Shown here: one piece after another, positions 1 to 11,534 of the stretch
Position numbering within the stretch: position 1 is the first letter of the stretch
Layout: the number at the start of each line of letters is the position of its first letter
Program-made: the position numbers and the translations under genes
NCBI GenBank assembly: GCA_000729835.1
Contig: JFHB01000030.1
Span: 124,001-188,000 of the forward strand
Reading direction: 5' to 3'
DNA length: 64,000 nt
From: Atkinsonella hypoxylon
Lineage: Eukaryota; Ascomycota; Sordariomycetes; Hypocreales; Clavicipitaceae
The notes under the pieces: model-generated
Told to the model about the DNA's origin: nothing
The model's input: the letters and a program-made list of their open reading frames with translations, nothing else
Databases searched by the model: none

Positions 1-981
1 TCTTCGATACAAAGGAACCAGACCCCATAAAGCCTAATTGGCAGAAGGGCCCTCAAGTCAACCCCAAAAGAAAAGGGGAAAAAAAAAAGTCCAATGTGCG
101 AGAATAAGTTACGTTCCAGTGCTTTGTCTCGCCTAGTTGTTCTCTCCAGGTTAAGAGGGAGATCCTAATTAAGAATAGATACCCTATAAGCCTTGTGCAA
201 AGTCAATCATGGTATGGCTTTTCCTGGTCAGCGTTGGAAATTGGTGCTGTGCGCTGATGGATGGGACGTAGATGGCAGGGCCTGTTGTAAATGGAGGCCA
301 CTATTTGTTCCTTTGTGCAAGGTTCGCTTATGGGATCGATAGCGTTTTGCTCTGGCTGATTCTACGTAGAAGGGTTTAAGTAAGGCAATGGGCAGCATTG
401 TGGAAAGGACTGACTGAACGAGAATGGGTCGACGAGAGGTAGCGATGAGTCAATCGTCGCACATGACATGTACATGGACCGTCATTACCAATGTGTCAGG
501 TACGAACTCGCACTTCCACTTTTAGTATTGTATATTCACTAACTGTCCTCAAATGTCGAACGAAGGTACATAGTGCGCGGATACAAGCCTCGACGTCTAT
601 CTCTCCCATGTTTCCGCCACCTCTGAAAACGCCATGCTGTGCGAGTAAATGGGCATTATCAACAAGCGATAATTGTACCCGGTTCTATATATGCAAAAAT
701 CCAAAACCTCTGAGCTAAAATGACGAGTGAAATGATGCAGGATCTTTGTGGTTTCTCCTTTCTGTATGCTTATCTTGCTTTTTTTTTTCCTGAATGCATG
801 GTATGTTACTTCATCCAAGGCGTCGTCTCATCTGCCTTGTCAGTCCTTAACTGTTCCTTTTCTGAAAGAACCGACTCGTCGCTAAAAGACTGTTCCAATT
901 CCCTTTGCAAAGTGGCAAGATATGCCCTACATTTCGTCAGCAACCATATCCATATCTCGTCAAATGTCAAAGTTGGATGAC
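1..981. other. No supported gene
   Basis: Short open frames occur on both strands but none has a convincing start, splice structure or recognisable protein. The stretch may hold the end of a gene lying to the left and the 3' untranslated region of the minus-strand gene that ends at 982. Confidence 0.5.
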
Positions 982-1419
982 TCACCTTCTCAAGTACGAG
1001 CAAGCAGCAGCCACGATCAAGGAGAGGCTGACGATAAAGATGGCCAGACGATTTCTGAAGCCCAACAATGAAATGCGGTGTCTGTGGTGGCGATGGTGTC
1101 CCCTTGTCGAATCAGAACCCATCATGAAGAGAGCCAGCTTCTCGCCTTGCGCAACGGTCATGACCTCGCCGTTGCTGTCGGCAACGGCGCCATTGAAGGC
1201 ATCGCTCAGATAGCCTTGTGCGTCCGAGGCATATCTTGTGATTTTGGTGAAGACCGTGTTGGTGAAGCGGGATGTGTGCGCTTGCAGGATCTCGATCTTG
1301 TAATAAACGCCTCGGCGCTCCATCAGATTGTCAGCGTCGGTCATGATGGGTCCTTGATGCCACGTCGGCATTGAAGATACCAGGGCCGAAAGGGTCACGA
1401 GCGGTAGAAGGAACTTCAT
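982..1419 (-). CDS. Small signal-peptide protein with C-terminal membrane segment, unrecognised
   Basis: A single-exon frame of 145 aa. I chose the ATG at 1419 because it opens directly with a signal peptide (MKFLLPLVTLSALVSS); an upstream in-frame ATG at 1527 would put a Phe run from a poly-T tract in front of it. The mature part contains no obvious domain. A His/Arg-rich stretch (GHHRHHRHR) at about residues 106-114 is followed by a hydrophobic segment of about 18 residues and a short basic tail. This suggests entry to the secretory pathway and possible membrane retention. I do not recognise a family. The A/T homopolymer just upstream of the start would lie in the 5' leader. Confidence 0.6.
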   Translation of the reverse strand: MKFLLPLVTLSALVSSMPTWHQGPIMTDADNLMERRGVYYKIEILQAHTSRFTNTVFTKITRYASDAQGYLSDAFNGAVADSNGEVMTVAQGEKLALFMMGSDSTRGHHRHHRHRISLLGFRNRLAIFIVSLSLIVAAACSYLRR

Positions 1420-2490
1420 TTTGAAAAAAAAAAAAAAAAGAGACAAGCAGGGCTTTCCGTCGCTGGTGAGATGAGGACCAGAGTTTCCAGCAAAGGGCTG
1501 TGGCACCGGGGCTGTCCGACAGATCAACTGCCGTGTTACAGACGCGTTATTCCGGCTGGGCGGGCGACACAGATTTCTCAGACCGCACTTGCAAATATGG
1601 CTTCAGATCGGGAAGGACGCTTTCTCCGAGGCGAGGCGAGGCGAGACGAGGTGATGAAGGAAGGTGGAGAGGCCACTTGAAGACTGCCCTTGGTTGTGTA
1701 AAAGAGTGTTACTGCGTCAGGCGGTGGGGGGGGGGCTGTGAACCAGTTCGCTTGTCGCAAGTATGCAGTCCAGAGTCCAGTCAAGTTGGTTTTTCGTGGC
1801 AAAGAAATCGCAGACAGAATCCCGACGGTGTAAAGGAATGATTTGTATGAGGGTTCGATGAGGAAGAAGGGAATATTCTGAGATGGACGAAGGCGTGGTT
1901 GGAGACAGCCTGGAGAGACGGGCATGGAGGAGACTATAAGGCTGGGGATCAGTCAGCAGTGCCAGTAACTAGTCAGCCCAGGGAAAGGGAAGGGGAAGGG
2001 AAGGGGAAGGGGGGGGCTGGAGTTGCCATGCGCCATGCAGATTGAGGTGTCTGGGGGCTGGGGGGTCTAGTGCGCAAAAAGTCCAAAACAGCTCAACTGC
2101 GGGTCTTAAGGGCTGAGGCTGAAGGGGCCCTGGCCTATGGGCCCTATTTCAGCCAATGGTGTTATGCGTCCCCAGCACGCCTACAACAAGCACGTTACAT
2201 GACAAGAACATAGGTGCGCATATATAACATTCTTATGAAGACTTCTCCAAGTGTTCTCTTTTTATTTAAATTTTTACTCTAGACACATTCGACTGAGCTT
2301 GTTTTCTTCTTCTTCTTCTTCCTCCTCTTCTTCTTCAGCAGCAGCAATAAGGAATACATTTGGTACTTGCCTACCTGCCTTGGTACCTACCTGGCACGGC
2401 AAAGACGCCGCGTGCAAAACGAGCTGGGTTGCAACATGATATGTCCACTTCCCATACTCTGTAGCTAAGAATACCCAAGGTACATCAGCA
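1420..2490. other. Intergenic stretch, repeat-rich
   Basis: I see no supported gene. It contains a short GGCGA-type repeat near 1627-1650, a G-run array at 1981-2016 and a TTC-rich run near 2305-2336. Confidence 0.5.
1981..2016 (+). repeat. G-run array, possible G-quadruplex
   Basis: Six consecutive runs of three or more G are separated by two or three A, ending in eight G. This fits the usual G3+N1-7 pattern on the plus strand. It lies between the minus-strand gene at 982-1419 and the inverted-repeat element at 2491; no function can be assigned from sequence alone. Confidence 0.6.
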
Positions 2491-2853
2491 AAGGGTGGTC
2501 AATTTAATCCGACTCTCGTGGCCCTCGGCAATGTTCGTGTTGAATGCCGGATTAAATTGACCCCTCGCGTAATTAGGTAGACATTTTCTCGCGAAAGAAA
2601 ATCTCGCACCCGTTGCGCCCTAACCCCATACATGCATCTCCATTGGCCGCTGCGTATATCGTAGGCTCCACACTCGTTTTCTACCGGGCCTGCTGGGTGT
2701 GAGTGAGTGAATCATCCAGACATGATTGGTCTAGATACTTTGCTGCAATTCGCTCCACAAACTGATCATCCGTCACCCTCTTTTTACATCGGCATCACAC
2801 CACGCGGGTGTCAGTTTTATCCGACTCTCAGCGGATTATATTGACCATCCCTT
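2491..2853. mobile_element. Probable MITE-like element with terminal inverted repeats
   Basis: The left end (2491-2511, AAGGGTGGTCAATTTAATCCG) matches the reverse complement of the right end (2832-2853, AAGGGATGGTCAATATAATCCG) at nearly all positions. Each end also holds its own internal inverted repeat: 2497-2511 pairs perfectly with 2548-2562 (15 bp), and 2811-2823 pairs imperfectly with 2832-2844. The motif CCGACTCTC follows the repeat near both ends (2509 and 2821). There is no coding capacity. The trinucleotide GCA flanks both sides and could be a short target duplication. The layout fits a non-autonomous DNA transposon or a deleted end-pair of a larger element. Confidence 0.6.
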
Positions 2854-3955
2854 GCACACTTACTATCCGTGCCATTCCATAACGACGTATTATGGAAAGT
2901 CCCACGGGGCCTAGACACTCCGTGCCGGCCTCTCATCAATACTCGTCATGCGTGTGAAACGATATCATCTCGAAAGAACACAGCCCGCGGGGCAGTTGCC
3001 TCATTCCGCGTCCACAGCCATGAGAAATCAAAATCTTCGGTCGAAAGCCGTCTCAACCTCATGCTTTTCGGGAAATACCCGAGTGGCTATGCTTTGCTTT
3101 CATGGGTTGCCTGAATTTCTCTAATTTGCGTCGAAAGGGGGATTTTAAAACTCGGGCTAAGCCAAGCCCCAGGCTAGGGAACGCCAAACTCAGGTTGGGG
3201 TTGCTAGGAAACTGCCGCATGACTTTGCCAGGTCCGGAACTGGTCGTGGCTGAGACACGTTGTTCCTTTCGAGATCTGATGCGCAGTGCAGCGCATTCCT
3301 TCTTCGGATCCGCATCCAGAACGTGCCAACGTGTGCATCTTGGCTAATTAGCTGGTGGAGAAGACCTTGATTGAACCCAGTGCATGCAAGTAGCGAGAAA
3401 TGGCCAAAGATCAATGACATCCAATTTATACCCGTGATAGACGACCAAGTGCCAGCTGCTGGCTGACGAAAAGACTACCTACGTACAGGTTACTAGCGCG
3501 CTAATAGGGATCCTGGAGACGCTTTGGTTCATTATCAGTAACAAGATACCTAGGTAGTCCAAAATGGTTACAATTTTCTTACGAAAGCTTAATGAACAGG
3601 CTTTGAGCGTGTCTTTCGAGAGCTTGTCAGCCCGAGACTTCCCGAGACTTGTCATCAGAAACCACCAGCTTGGCGCGGGTAGGTACCTAGGGTAGGTATG
3701 AATCATCTGCCGACCAGGTTGCGGTGACAGTAACCAACCAAAACACGCCAAGCTATCGACAAAAGCTGGCCATCACGAACCTTGAAAAAAAAAAAAAAAA
3801 AAAACCTCCAGCAACACATCACCATTTGCCCATACAGCGCATTTATTGTCCTCTTCTTTTATTTTCCCCGTCGACGCCCAAACTAAGCTTTACAAATGTA
3901 CACACCAAGCTTGTCATAGAAAACGGAGAAACCGTCTGGACTCCGGGCCAAGACG
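2854..3955. other. Intergenic stretch upstream of GPI2
   Basis: I see no supported gene. A run of 18 A begins at 3786, and the 5' leader of the GPI2 gene probably lies in the last 150 bp. Confidence 0.5.
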
Positions 3956-5618
3956 ATGCCCTCTCCCACGGATGACGAGACGCCCCTCGTCCACGCCGCA
4001 ACCTTCAATGCCTTTGGCCGCTCGCACCTCTCTCCGGAAGATGCACACCTATCACCGTTCCGACGAGCCCGCGATTTCGACGGCCAAGATGGCTCAGCTT
4101 CTCTGCGGGGCGTAGGCGCCGAGAGGAGCAGGAGCCGGCGACGCAAGCGAGTTTGGAAGAAGCTCATGTGGGTGAAACAATCGTGTACGTTTTGAAAAAA
4201 GAAAAGAAATACAACACTATTGCCGCCTATCACAAAAACCCTCCTCTTACCCCAGAGACTCCATTTGGCCACGGCCACGTTGAAACAAAATATGAGAAAG
4301 TACAAAAGTTGACAAACTTGTGTGTGTATTTTCCCGCTCAACAGACCCCGATAACTATACCGACCAAGCAACATTCCTAGAAAACCTCCAACGCAATCCG
4401 CGCTTGAAACCGTACGACTTCTGGCCCCTCGTCGCCGACTCGACCATCATCCTTCAGCACGTCTGCTCGGTTACCATTTTCATAGTCTGCTTCGTGGGCA
4501 TCTTCCATGCGCGCGTGAGCCCCGTCTCGGTCGTCAGCTGGAGCAGCTTCGGGACCTTTGTCGGCTGGATCCTTTGGGAAAGATGGGTATCCGAGGAGGA
4601 AGACCAAGAGGACGAGGCGGCGAAAAGGGCAGCTGAGGAAGCGGCCCGCTCGGCCTCCTCTGGATCCTCCATGGTGAACATCGCGCCTCTGACCGTGGCA
4701 GCACGCTCGAGCAGCTTGCGCAGACGGAATCGAGCGGGGAGCGTGCGACGACCTCCTCATCCCCTGAGGGTCGAGTCCCTGCCTGCTGGAGGCGTCGCGC
4801 CCGGCTCTACTCCCTCTGCGTCGGCGGCGAGCTCGGCCACGAACCTGCATGCTGGGTCGGCGCAGGCTGCGAACAACGGACGGCTTGCTGCGCCGCCGGT
4901 CACCGGCTCGACGACCAGCCTCAACAGCAGCGCGAGGCTGACTTCCAGGATGAGCACCGAGTTCCGCGACATCAATGCCACTGAGCCTCTGGTGCCGCTG
5001 GATGAGAATCGCACGCACCAGCGTCTTGGGACCATCAAGTCTGCGCTGCTCATCTACGCTACTCTCTTGGGCTTGTCCCCCATCCTCAAGTCCCTCACGC
5101 GCTCCACATCGAGTGACTCCATCTGGGCCATATCCTTCTGGCTCCTCGCCATCAACATCTTCTTCTTCGACTACTCCGGCGGCGTGGGCGCCAAGTTCCC
5201 CGCCTCCCTGTCCACCAACGCCGCCCTCATGGCATCCACGGTGCTGGCAAGCCGCTTACGCGAGACGAACCAGGTGTTCAGCCTCACGCTCTTCAGCATC
5301 GAAGTATTCGGCCTGTATCCCGTCTTCAGGCGACACGTTCGCCATCGCAGCTGGCGATATCACGTCGTCCAGACGGTTGTGCTTGTCCTCGGCGCGGGAT
5401 GGGGCGTCGGCGTCGTGCTCGGCGACGCCCATGACGGGAAGTGGCCTTGGAAAAGGGGCATCGGGGGCATGATTTTCAGTGTCGTCATCTCGGCTTTGGC
5501 TACCGGGGGGTGTAGCTGGTGGTTGATCGGGCTGCAGAAGTATAAGAATGAGATTAGGGGGCCCTGGGATCCTGCTCGGCCTATTATCATGAGCAGGACC
5601 AGGTGGGATGATAGATGA
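3956..5618 (+). CDS. GPI2: Phosphatidylinositol N-acetylglucosaminyltransferase subunit GPI2/PIG-C
   Basis: Two exons (3956-4184, 4345-5618) encode 500 aa; the GTACGT donor and ACAG acceptor join in phase to give a KQSYPDNYTD junction. GPI2 is a membrane subunit of the ER enzyme that transfers GlcNAc to phosphatidylinositol, the first step of GPI-anchor synthesis. The conserved start of the family (YPDNY, then FLENLQRNP and the hydrophobic segment IILQHVCSVTIFIVCFVGIF) lies at about residues 77-130. At least six further hydrophobic segments fill the C-terminal 200 residues. The protein is longer than yeast or human members (about 280-300 aa) because of a basic, disordered N-terminus of about 75 residues and a Ser/Ala-rich insert at about residues 165-300. 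Its product would serve the GPI-anchored proteins encoded at 9072 and 62265. Confidence 0.95.
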
Positions 5619-7070
5619 TTTGCCATTAGTCCTGTAGCCCAATCTGATGGTGATTACCAATGTGCGATTGTAGTGCCATGCATGGCTGGGGGCGTTTTGA
5701 TTTTTTTCTCTTTTGTTTGTCGAAAGTGACTATTCAGACTGCCGGTTCACCGCTTCCGATACATTGGTTAGGACACGCCATCACGGACATGCCGACGCAT
5801 GCAATACAAGTGCGGCAACCTGTGTCTGAATTGACGGGGATTTCAAGGGCTTGGTACAGGCCCAGGATGTGCTTGTTAAACTTTGCGACGCGTGCCCATG
5901 GCCCCCAACCCATCTATCCTACCAGACACACTAAACTATCCACAGCGGTTCTCTTTCAAAGACATGCTCATCAGAAAAGAGAGTATAGGCATTTTCTCTC
6001 TGGGGTTGCCAATGTAAAATGCAGGCCTCGTGGCTCAGGATACATCAAGTCTCAGCAGCAAACCTGGTGTATTGTAGAGGAAAGGGACGGAAATGAACGC
6101 ATCATATCATGTACGGCGCACGGTTGGTTACGTTCTCCACTCGTAGAGGAGATCTGGACATTGCCCGCTCGAACTCGGCTGGCTGACTGGTGCTGTGAAA
6201 GGGCAGGATTGCATCGAGAACACGGGGCAGATGGCAATTTGATGGGAGTTTGTTTGGGCTGTCCTGGTCCGAGAGACGTTTTAATATACGGCGACGTGAT
6301 GTGAGTGAATGCGTGTCCCTTTGACAATGCCCGACGCGGCAGACGATGGATTGGGCCCGGAATGCTGAGAACACAAGGCTTAGGTACCTGCATTGCATCT
6401 TGCATCTTGCATCTGTCCATGCATGCCTGCAGAGGATAGAGGGCGCGCGAGTTTGCGAGTCAAGCCGGACCAGACGCATTTGCCGTGCAAGGAGAGGGCT
6501 ATTCTGGACCGGGAGTGGTTGTTGTATTGTTGTTGTTTTTTTGAGCCGTTTCTGTCTGTGCACATCATAATATTACAACATTGTAATTTCCAGTGCCGAG
6601 TCCGGGGGACCAGCTCAGCAAGCACAGCGAAGCAAAGCAAAGCACGAGGGCAAATCCCTGTTCACAGGGTGGGTCCAATAACAATGAACGGGCTCAATTG
6701 GCTAAAAATAGGTTGGTTGGCTCACCTTTCACCTCTACACTGCAGTATTCCGTACAAACACGTTCCATATCCGAGCGGGCGTGAACTTTGTGACAAGGTG
6801 ACAATGCATGAGCGATTAATTACCATCGGCCATGTCACAGAGTATAAAGCGTCGCTGGGCCGCACGCAGCCTCACAGGCATGGATTGGCAGCTGCAATTT
6901 GTCCACGTTAGGGGAGGGGGGCATGGTGAACTGGATGCTTTTCGACACCTTGATGCACCGGCACCGGCACCGGCTCCGGCTCCGGCTGTGGTTCGTATGC
7001 TCTAGTGTCGGAAGGCTGAAGCCGGTGCTTCCCAAGATGGCAAAGCAAAACGTAAACGACGTCAGGCTGT

Positions 7071-7110
7071 GTGCTTGGCTGTGCTTGGCTGTGCTTGGCT
7101 GTGCTTGGCC
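7071..7110. repeat. Tandem repeat, 10-bp unit x4
   Basis: GTGCTTGGCT is repeated four times head to tail; the last copy has one change. It lies in a gene-free region. Confidence 0.9.
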
Positions 7111-8380
7111 GCGGCTACGCTAGTTGTGTCGTGTGCGCCACCGTGAGCGTCAGGTCGCCGTGTCTTGTTGCCTACATAAATCTCCACTTAAAGCGCGCTG
7201 CGCCAGCCTCGCCAGCCTCGCTACCAATCAGCGGCCCAGAAGTCTCCTTTGCAAAACATCACAGCTGAGAATCAAGCGCTAGGGCCCAGCATCGAGATGA
7301 CCTGTCGATCAATTACTGACATAGGGTACTGACATAAGGCAGGCCCCGTCGCGTACCCACCTTTACTATTTTCGGCATGCCATGCAGACCAGTGGCAAAC
7401 CACCACATGCTTGTCGCTTGTGCTTGGAATAATTCCTTCAGTGCTCAAAGGCAGCAGCCAGGTCGCGGGGCCCACGCAACTACCGATGCCCTGGTGATAC
7501 ATTGGAGCAGGCATCGCTTTGATGCCGAGACGGCTACGCTTTCGTACCAACATGGATTACGGGCCCATTAAAACATCGGAGTAAAAGGTACTTTTCGCCC
7601 CATACTAATACTAATTTGAACAAGAATACGGAATAGATGTTCCGATAACTGCTAGTGCTACAAAGAGCTACATCACACGTCTCACAACTCCACCTCTTTC
7701 AATGAGGACCTAAGGTCACTCGAGGTCACCTCACAGAGTCAGCATAGAAAAGTGGGTCGGCACGAAGTGTAGCCTTCTCGGCATCGAAGAGATACTAATT
7801 ACGATACAACCCCTGAATGATTTTACAAATCTACCAGCCCCACTTTCAGGTAACCGCCATCAGCTGTAATTCGTGTATAGAGACCGTGTTGGCTACCGCC
7901 GTTAGAGAGATAGTTACAGGAGAACATATTAAAGGATGAAGCACTACTTTATAGAGACTTATTCTTCTGTATAATTTCCCGCCAAGTTAAAGTACCTATT
8001 ATTTCCACTCTATACCTCACTAATTTCCAAGTGAACATCTAATAGGCTTAAATCACCCCTGCAAGTAGATTCGTAAAATCATTCTTCAAGGGTTGGACTG
8101 TATATGTGGTAAATGAAAGTAACTATCTCCCTTTATGCAAAACTTGCTGCGCGTTTAATGGCCCGGTGAGTGGTGAAATTTGCTGTAAGATTGGAGTAAC
8201 TACCGTCCAACTCTGCTGATTCTGATTGGCCCATTAGCCAAGTCTTGACCCGGTTGCTGCACTGGAGCACTTGAAAGGGAGATACTTAGAAACATGCTCA
8301 AGTGGGACACGGAGCGAGGTGGTTGTGTGGGTTGCCAGCTCGAGGCGGCCGTCGACCTTGGTTCCGTCCTGGACCGACAG

Positions 8381-8481
8381 ATTCTTCCCTCCCACCCCAC
8401 ACCCCTCCACATCCCCCCATACACCCCCCACCCCACATCTCCCCCCCCTTTTTTTTTTCTTTTTTTCTTTTCTTCATTCCC
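8381..8481. repeat. G-free, C/T-rich strand-biased tract
   Basis: About 100 bases contain no G on the plus strand. C-rich packets (CCCCACCCC-like) come first, then a T-rich section. Such pyrimidine-biased tracts can form triplex structures or sit in promoters; it is 590 bp upstream of the CFEM start. Confidence 0.75.
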
Positions 8482-9071
8482 GAGGTTGACGCGATTGACA
8501 ACAGGAAAGCAAAGCAAAGCGAAGCCAGGCCAAATTGTGTTCAGCGACTTCGGCATCGCGTTCATCATAGACCACGCACTGGGCGAAGAAGGTCGGATTA
8601 CGCTGTCAACAACTTGCTAGGTATCTATCTATATCTATCTGCAGATAAATGATAACTATACACGAGGCAGGCAGGACCCGCTGTGTGATTTTCATTGCCT
8701 TGCCGAGCTACATCAAGCTAAGCTTAAGCTGTTGGTACGTACTCCGCACAGTCAAGATCCGTGGCCTACTGCAAAGGACCAGGGCCCCCATGCCTGATCC
8801 ACACCACTGCAGCAGGAACGATCCATAGTTAATCCTTCCCTATGGCAGTCTCTGGTCTCGCCGACGGTTAACTAATGAAGCTCCCCCAATTTTATAAGGC
8901 CCTGAACCTGCCCTCGACCCGTCCATGTTTTCATTCTCTTCTTTCTTTCCCTCCCATCTCGCTCTTTACCCACCCATCTTGAGCTTTTGCTTCAAGCTGT
9001 CAATCCCACTCAACGTCCGTCTTGGAAATACACGGCTCTTGTCGCACACATTCACGAACCCCCTGTTCAAG

Positions 9072-9747
9072 ATGAAGGCTACTTTCGTTACCCTCGCTGT
9101 TGCTGGCCTTGCTGCTGCTCAGTCCCTCAACGACCTTTCATCCTGCGTTGTAAGTCGATGTTGCCATTGACCACGTGTGTCAAATTGCATTATTCTCTAA
9201 CACGGTAGTCTAGAAATCCTGCATTGAGAAGGGTCTCGCCCAGGCCGGCTGCACTGGTAGCCCCCAGGAGATTGCTGCCTGCGCCTGCAAGCCTGAGACC
9301 CAGAACAAGCTGATCAGTCCCGTCACCCAGTGCGCCACCGAGAACAAATGCGATGTCTCCGATCTGGCCAAGGCTCAGGGGCTTGCCGCTGCTCAGTGCA
9401 AGTCCGCCAGCGGTGCTGCCAGCTCTAGCTCGGCCTCCTCCACCGGCTCTGCTTCATCCGCCTCTGCCACTGTCTCTACCACTGTTTCTACCCTCGTCTC
9501 CACCACGGCCTCGGCCTCTACGACCGATACCTCAGCTGTCTCTACTACTAGCACTGGTACTGGTGCCATACCCTCCAACAGCTCCAACAGCACCTCATCT
9601 GCCACCGGCTCCACCATGACCCCTACCGGCTCACACGCTGGTTCTCATACCCGAACCAGCGCTATGCCCTCCTCCACCGCTGGTGCTGCTGCTGGTCCCG
9701 CTGTTGGTGCGCTCGTCGCTCTGGTCGCCATTGCTGCCGCTCTGTAG
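9072..9747 (+). CDS. CFEM-domain, probably GPI-anchored cell-surface protein
   Basis: Two exons (9072-9149, 9214-9747) encode 203 aa; the GTAAGT donor and TCTAG acceptor are in phase 0. A signal peptide (about residues 1-17, ending LAAAQS) is followed by a CFEM domain with eight cysteines at about residues 25-85, including the CxC pair in AACAC. After it come about 90 Ser/Thr-rich residues and a C-terminal hydrophobic tail (GALVALVAIAAAL) typical of a GPI signal. CFEM proteins are fungal surface proteins, several of which bind haem or act in host contact. The Asp often found three residues before the fourth Cys is an Ile here, with Glu at the position before it, so haem binding cannot be assumed. 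A CT-rich leader and TATA-like box upstream suggest strong expression. Confidence 0.93.
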
Positions 9748-10021
9748 ACGAGTATATGGGCTGGCGGTTGGGGTCAATGTCTTCCAGTGTATCAAAACCT
9801 GAATCTAGGATGTATCAAATAAAAATGTATAAAATCTATGGACGCATGTGAATAGGAGCTTAGATGGTTTTCTTAGTACGCCGGATGCAGTTTTACTGCT
9901 TCCCTTATTACTTAATACACAAACGTAATTTGGGTCATGTATACCTAGGCTCTTATTACTTGCAATTCTTCTGGCATATGTTGCGGTCAGACCTCTTTCT
10001 ACCCATGTTTGGTCAAGCGCT

Positions 10022-11068
10022 CTACTTTGCTATAGGCAAATCTAAGTCTATTATCCAAGGGAGCTGTGACGGGCGATACCTGATGTCCATGATTGCGGCG
10101 TTGAGGAACAATGTATGTCTTCGGCGCTCAACTAGAGTGTCTTTTTCAGTCAAGTCCAACTTGACCCCGCGTTGTCGACTTAGGCTGGTCAATGTCTGCC
10201 TCGCTTCTGCTGATCGCGCCGTAGTATCAATGCGCGACATTGGCTTTAGACCATGCAGTGTATGCAACACTCTGGACTTGGACTCTGCCACGACATCCTC
10301 TTTACTGACAATTGTATTCGCAGCAGGGGGACGTTCCCGTGCCGCCCACGTACAATGGTATGCTCCCCAACCCTCATGAATATGACCAAAGCAATGGATC
10401 CGTGGTCTTGCACGCGCCACCGCCCCAAAGAGGTACTTGCATCCCGCATGGTCAGGCGTGCTGTTGTACCCCATAAACCTCTTGATCCCCGTCTCATCCA
10501 AGATGTCGTACGGCGGACCATGCGTCATGGCGACATCCACATCCTCGGGAATCGCAAAGTCGTGGCCCTCGAGATACTGAAAGCCCCATGTCCCGTAGGC
10601 AGGTGTGAACGGACTGGCGTATACCTTGAACGCCGCGCCATTCTGCAGCGTGAACTGGTATGTCCCCTCCGTCAGATACCGCACGCCATCTTGCTCCGCA
10701 TCCGTGATGATCCGACGAAGCCTCCTGCTGTCGCCGTCTATCTCGTCGGGCTCATACCGTTGCTCCATGAAGGGGCGGTCGAGGAGCGAGTCGTGGTTTC
10801 CAGCAATGACGAGCTTCAGCGGGGCCTGGAGGCCACGGAGCATGGAGAAGGTGGCGTCGAATTCGGGCACGGTGCCCCTCCGGGTGAGATCGCCGCAGTG
10901 CAGGACGACGTCGGCTGCTGGGAGGGGATGGCGGTAGCCTGTGGTGACGGCGTAGAGGTCTGCGGTCGCGAGCTCGTCTTCTGTGGAGGGCGATGCTGGC
11001 GATGGGAGGGCGGGAGTGGTGCCGTGGGTGTCGGACAGGATGAGGAGGCGAGTCTTGACGCTGGCCAT
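10022..11068 (-). CDS. Calcineurin-like metallophosphoesterase (MPPED/UPF0046 type)
   Basis: An intronless frame of 348 aa from the ATG at 11068. An in-frame ATG at 11248 would add 60 Thr/Asn/Pro-rich residues; I prefer 11068 because the domain begins six residues later. The metal-binding motifs are present in order: D13-x-H15 (LSDTHG), GD at 59-60, GNHD at 90-93, then MTHGPP and the C-terminal GHIHE. The arrangement with CFGHIHEGWG matches the MPPED1/2-like branch of the superfamily. Such enzymes hydrolyse phosphodiesters or phosphomonoesters with two metal ions; the substrate here is unknown. About 90 residues follow the last motif and include a basic segment of uncertain role. It is divergent with MED31, with 466 bp between starts. 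Confidence 0.9.
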   Translation of the reverse strand: MASVKTRLLILSDTHGTTPALPSPASPSTEDELATADLYAVTTGYRHPLPAADVVLHCGDLTRRGTVPEFDATFSMLRGLQAPLKLVIAGNHDSLLDRPFMEQRYEPDEIDGDSRRLRRIITDAEQDGVRYLTEGTYQFTLQNGAAFKVYASPFTPAYGTWGFQYLEGHDFAIPEDVDVAMTHGPPYDILDETGIKRFMGYNSTPDHAGCKYLFGAVARARPRIHCFGHIHEGWGAYHCTWAARERPPAANTIVSKEDVVAESKSRVLHTLHGLKPMSRIDTTARSAEARQTLTSLSRQRGVKLDLTEKDTLVERRRHTLFLNAAIMDIRYRPSQLPWIIDLDLPIAK

Positions 11069-11534
11069 GGTTGGGAAGAGCGAGCGCTGGGGATGGGAGA
11101 CGGGTGTGTGACCGGACGTGGTGGTGTTGGTGTTGGTGTGGGTGTTGGTGTTGCGAGCTTGTGGAAGCTGTTGGCTGGGGGGATGGGAGTGTGCAGATGG
11201 GAAGCTCGGATATGTGGCGAGATTGCAACGCCGTGCATTCCGAATCATACCATGTGATTGCTATGCATTGATGCGGACGCTTTATAGTTTGGATCTCGCG
11301 ATCTAGATGGATATGATGGCATATGCTCGCTCGTTGTGCTTCTTAGACAGACGGTGGTGCTGGTAGTGGGGCAATCGTGTCATCCCCTCCATGGCAGGCG
11401 CAGATGCTCGCGCTTCCCCCGTTCATTCAACATTCAACCAGCCTCGACTCTTACGCGTCGACGGTGCCAACCCTGAACCCTGACCGTGGACGACACCAGC
11501 TCGACAGTCACGAACCAATTCGCATCACGTCTCA

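Larger units (their letters stand above)
5619..9071. other. Long gene-free stretch
   Basis: About 3.4 kb without a supported gene; the open frames here lack splice support or family resemblance. It includes a 10-bp tandem repeat (7071-7110), a long G-free tract (8381-8481) and AT-rich sequence at about 7560-8160. The end forms the promoter and pyrimidine-rich 5' leader of the CFEM gene, with a TTTTATAAGG TATA-like box near 8890. Confidence 0.5.

Noticed and set aside
4377..5053. Minus-strand frames up to 213 aa
   Set aside because: Shadows of the GC-rich GPI2 coding region.
5660..6304. 214-aa plus-strand open frame after GPI2
   Set aside because: No domain, biased composition or splice support; overlapping frames of similar length exist on the other strand.
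10253..11257. 334-aa plus-strand open frame
   Set aside because: It is the antisense shadow of the metallophosphoesterase gene, whose motifs are complete on the minus strand.
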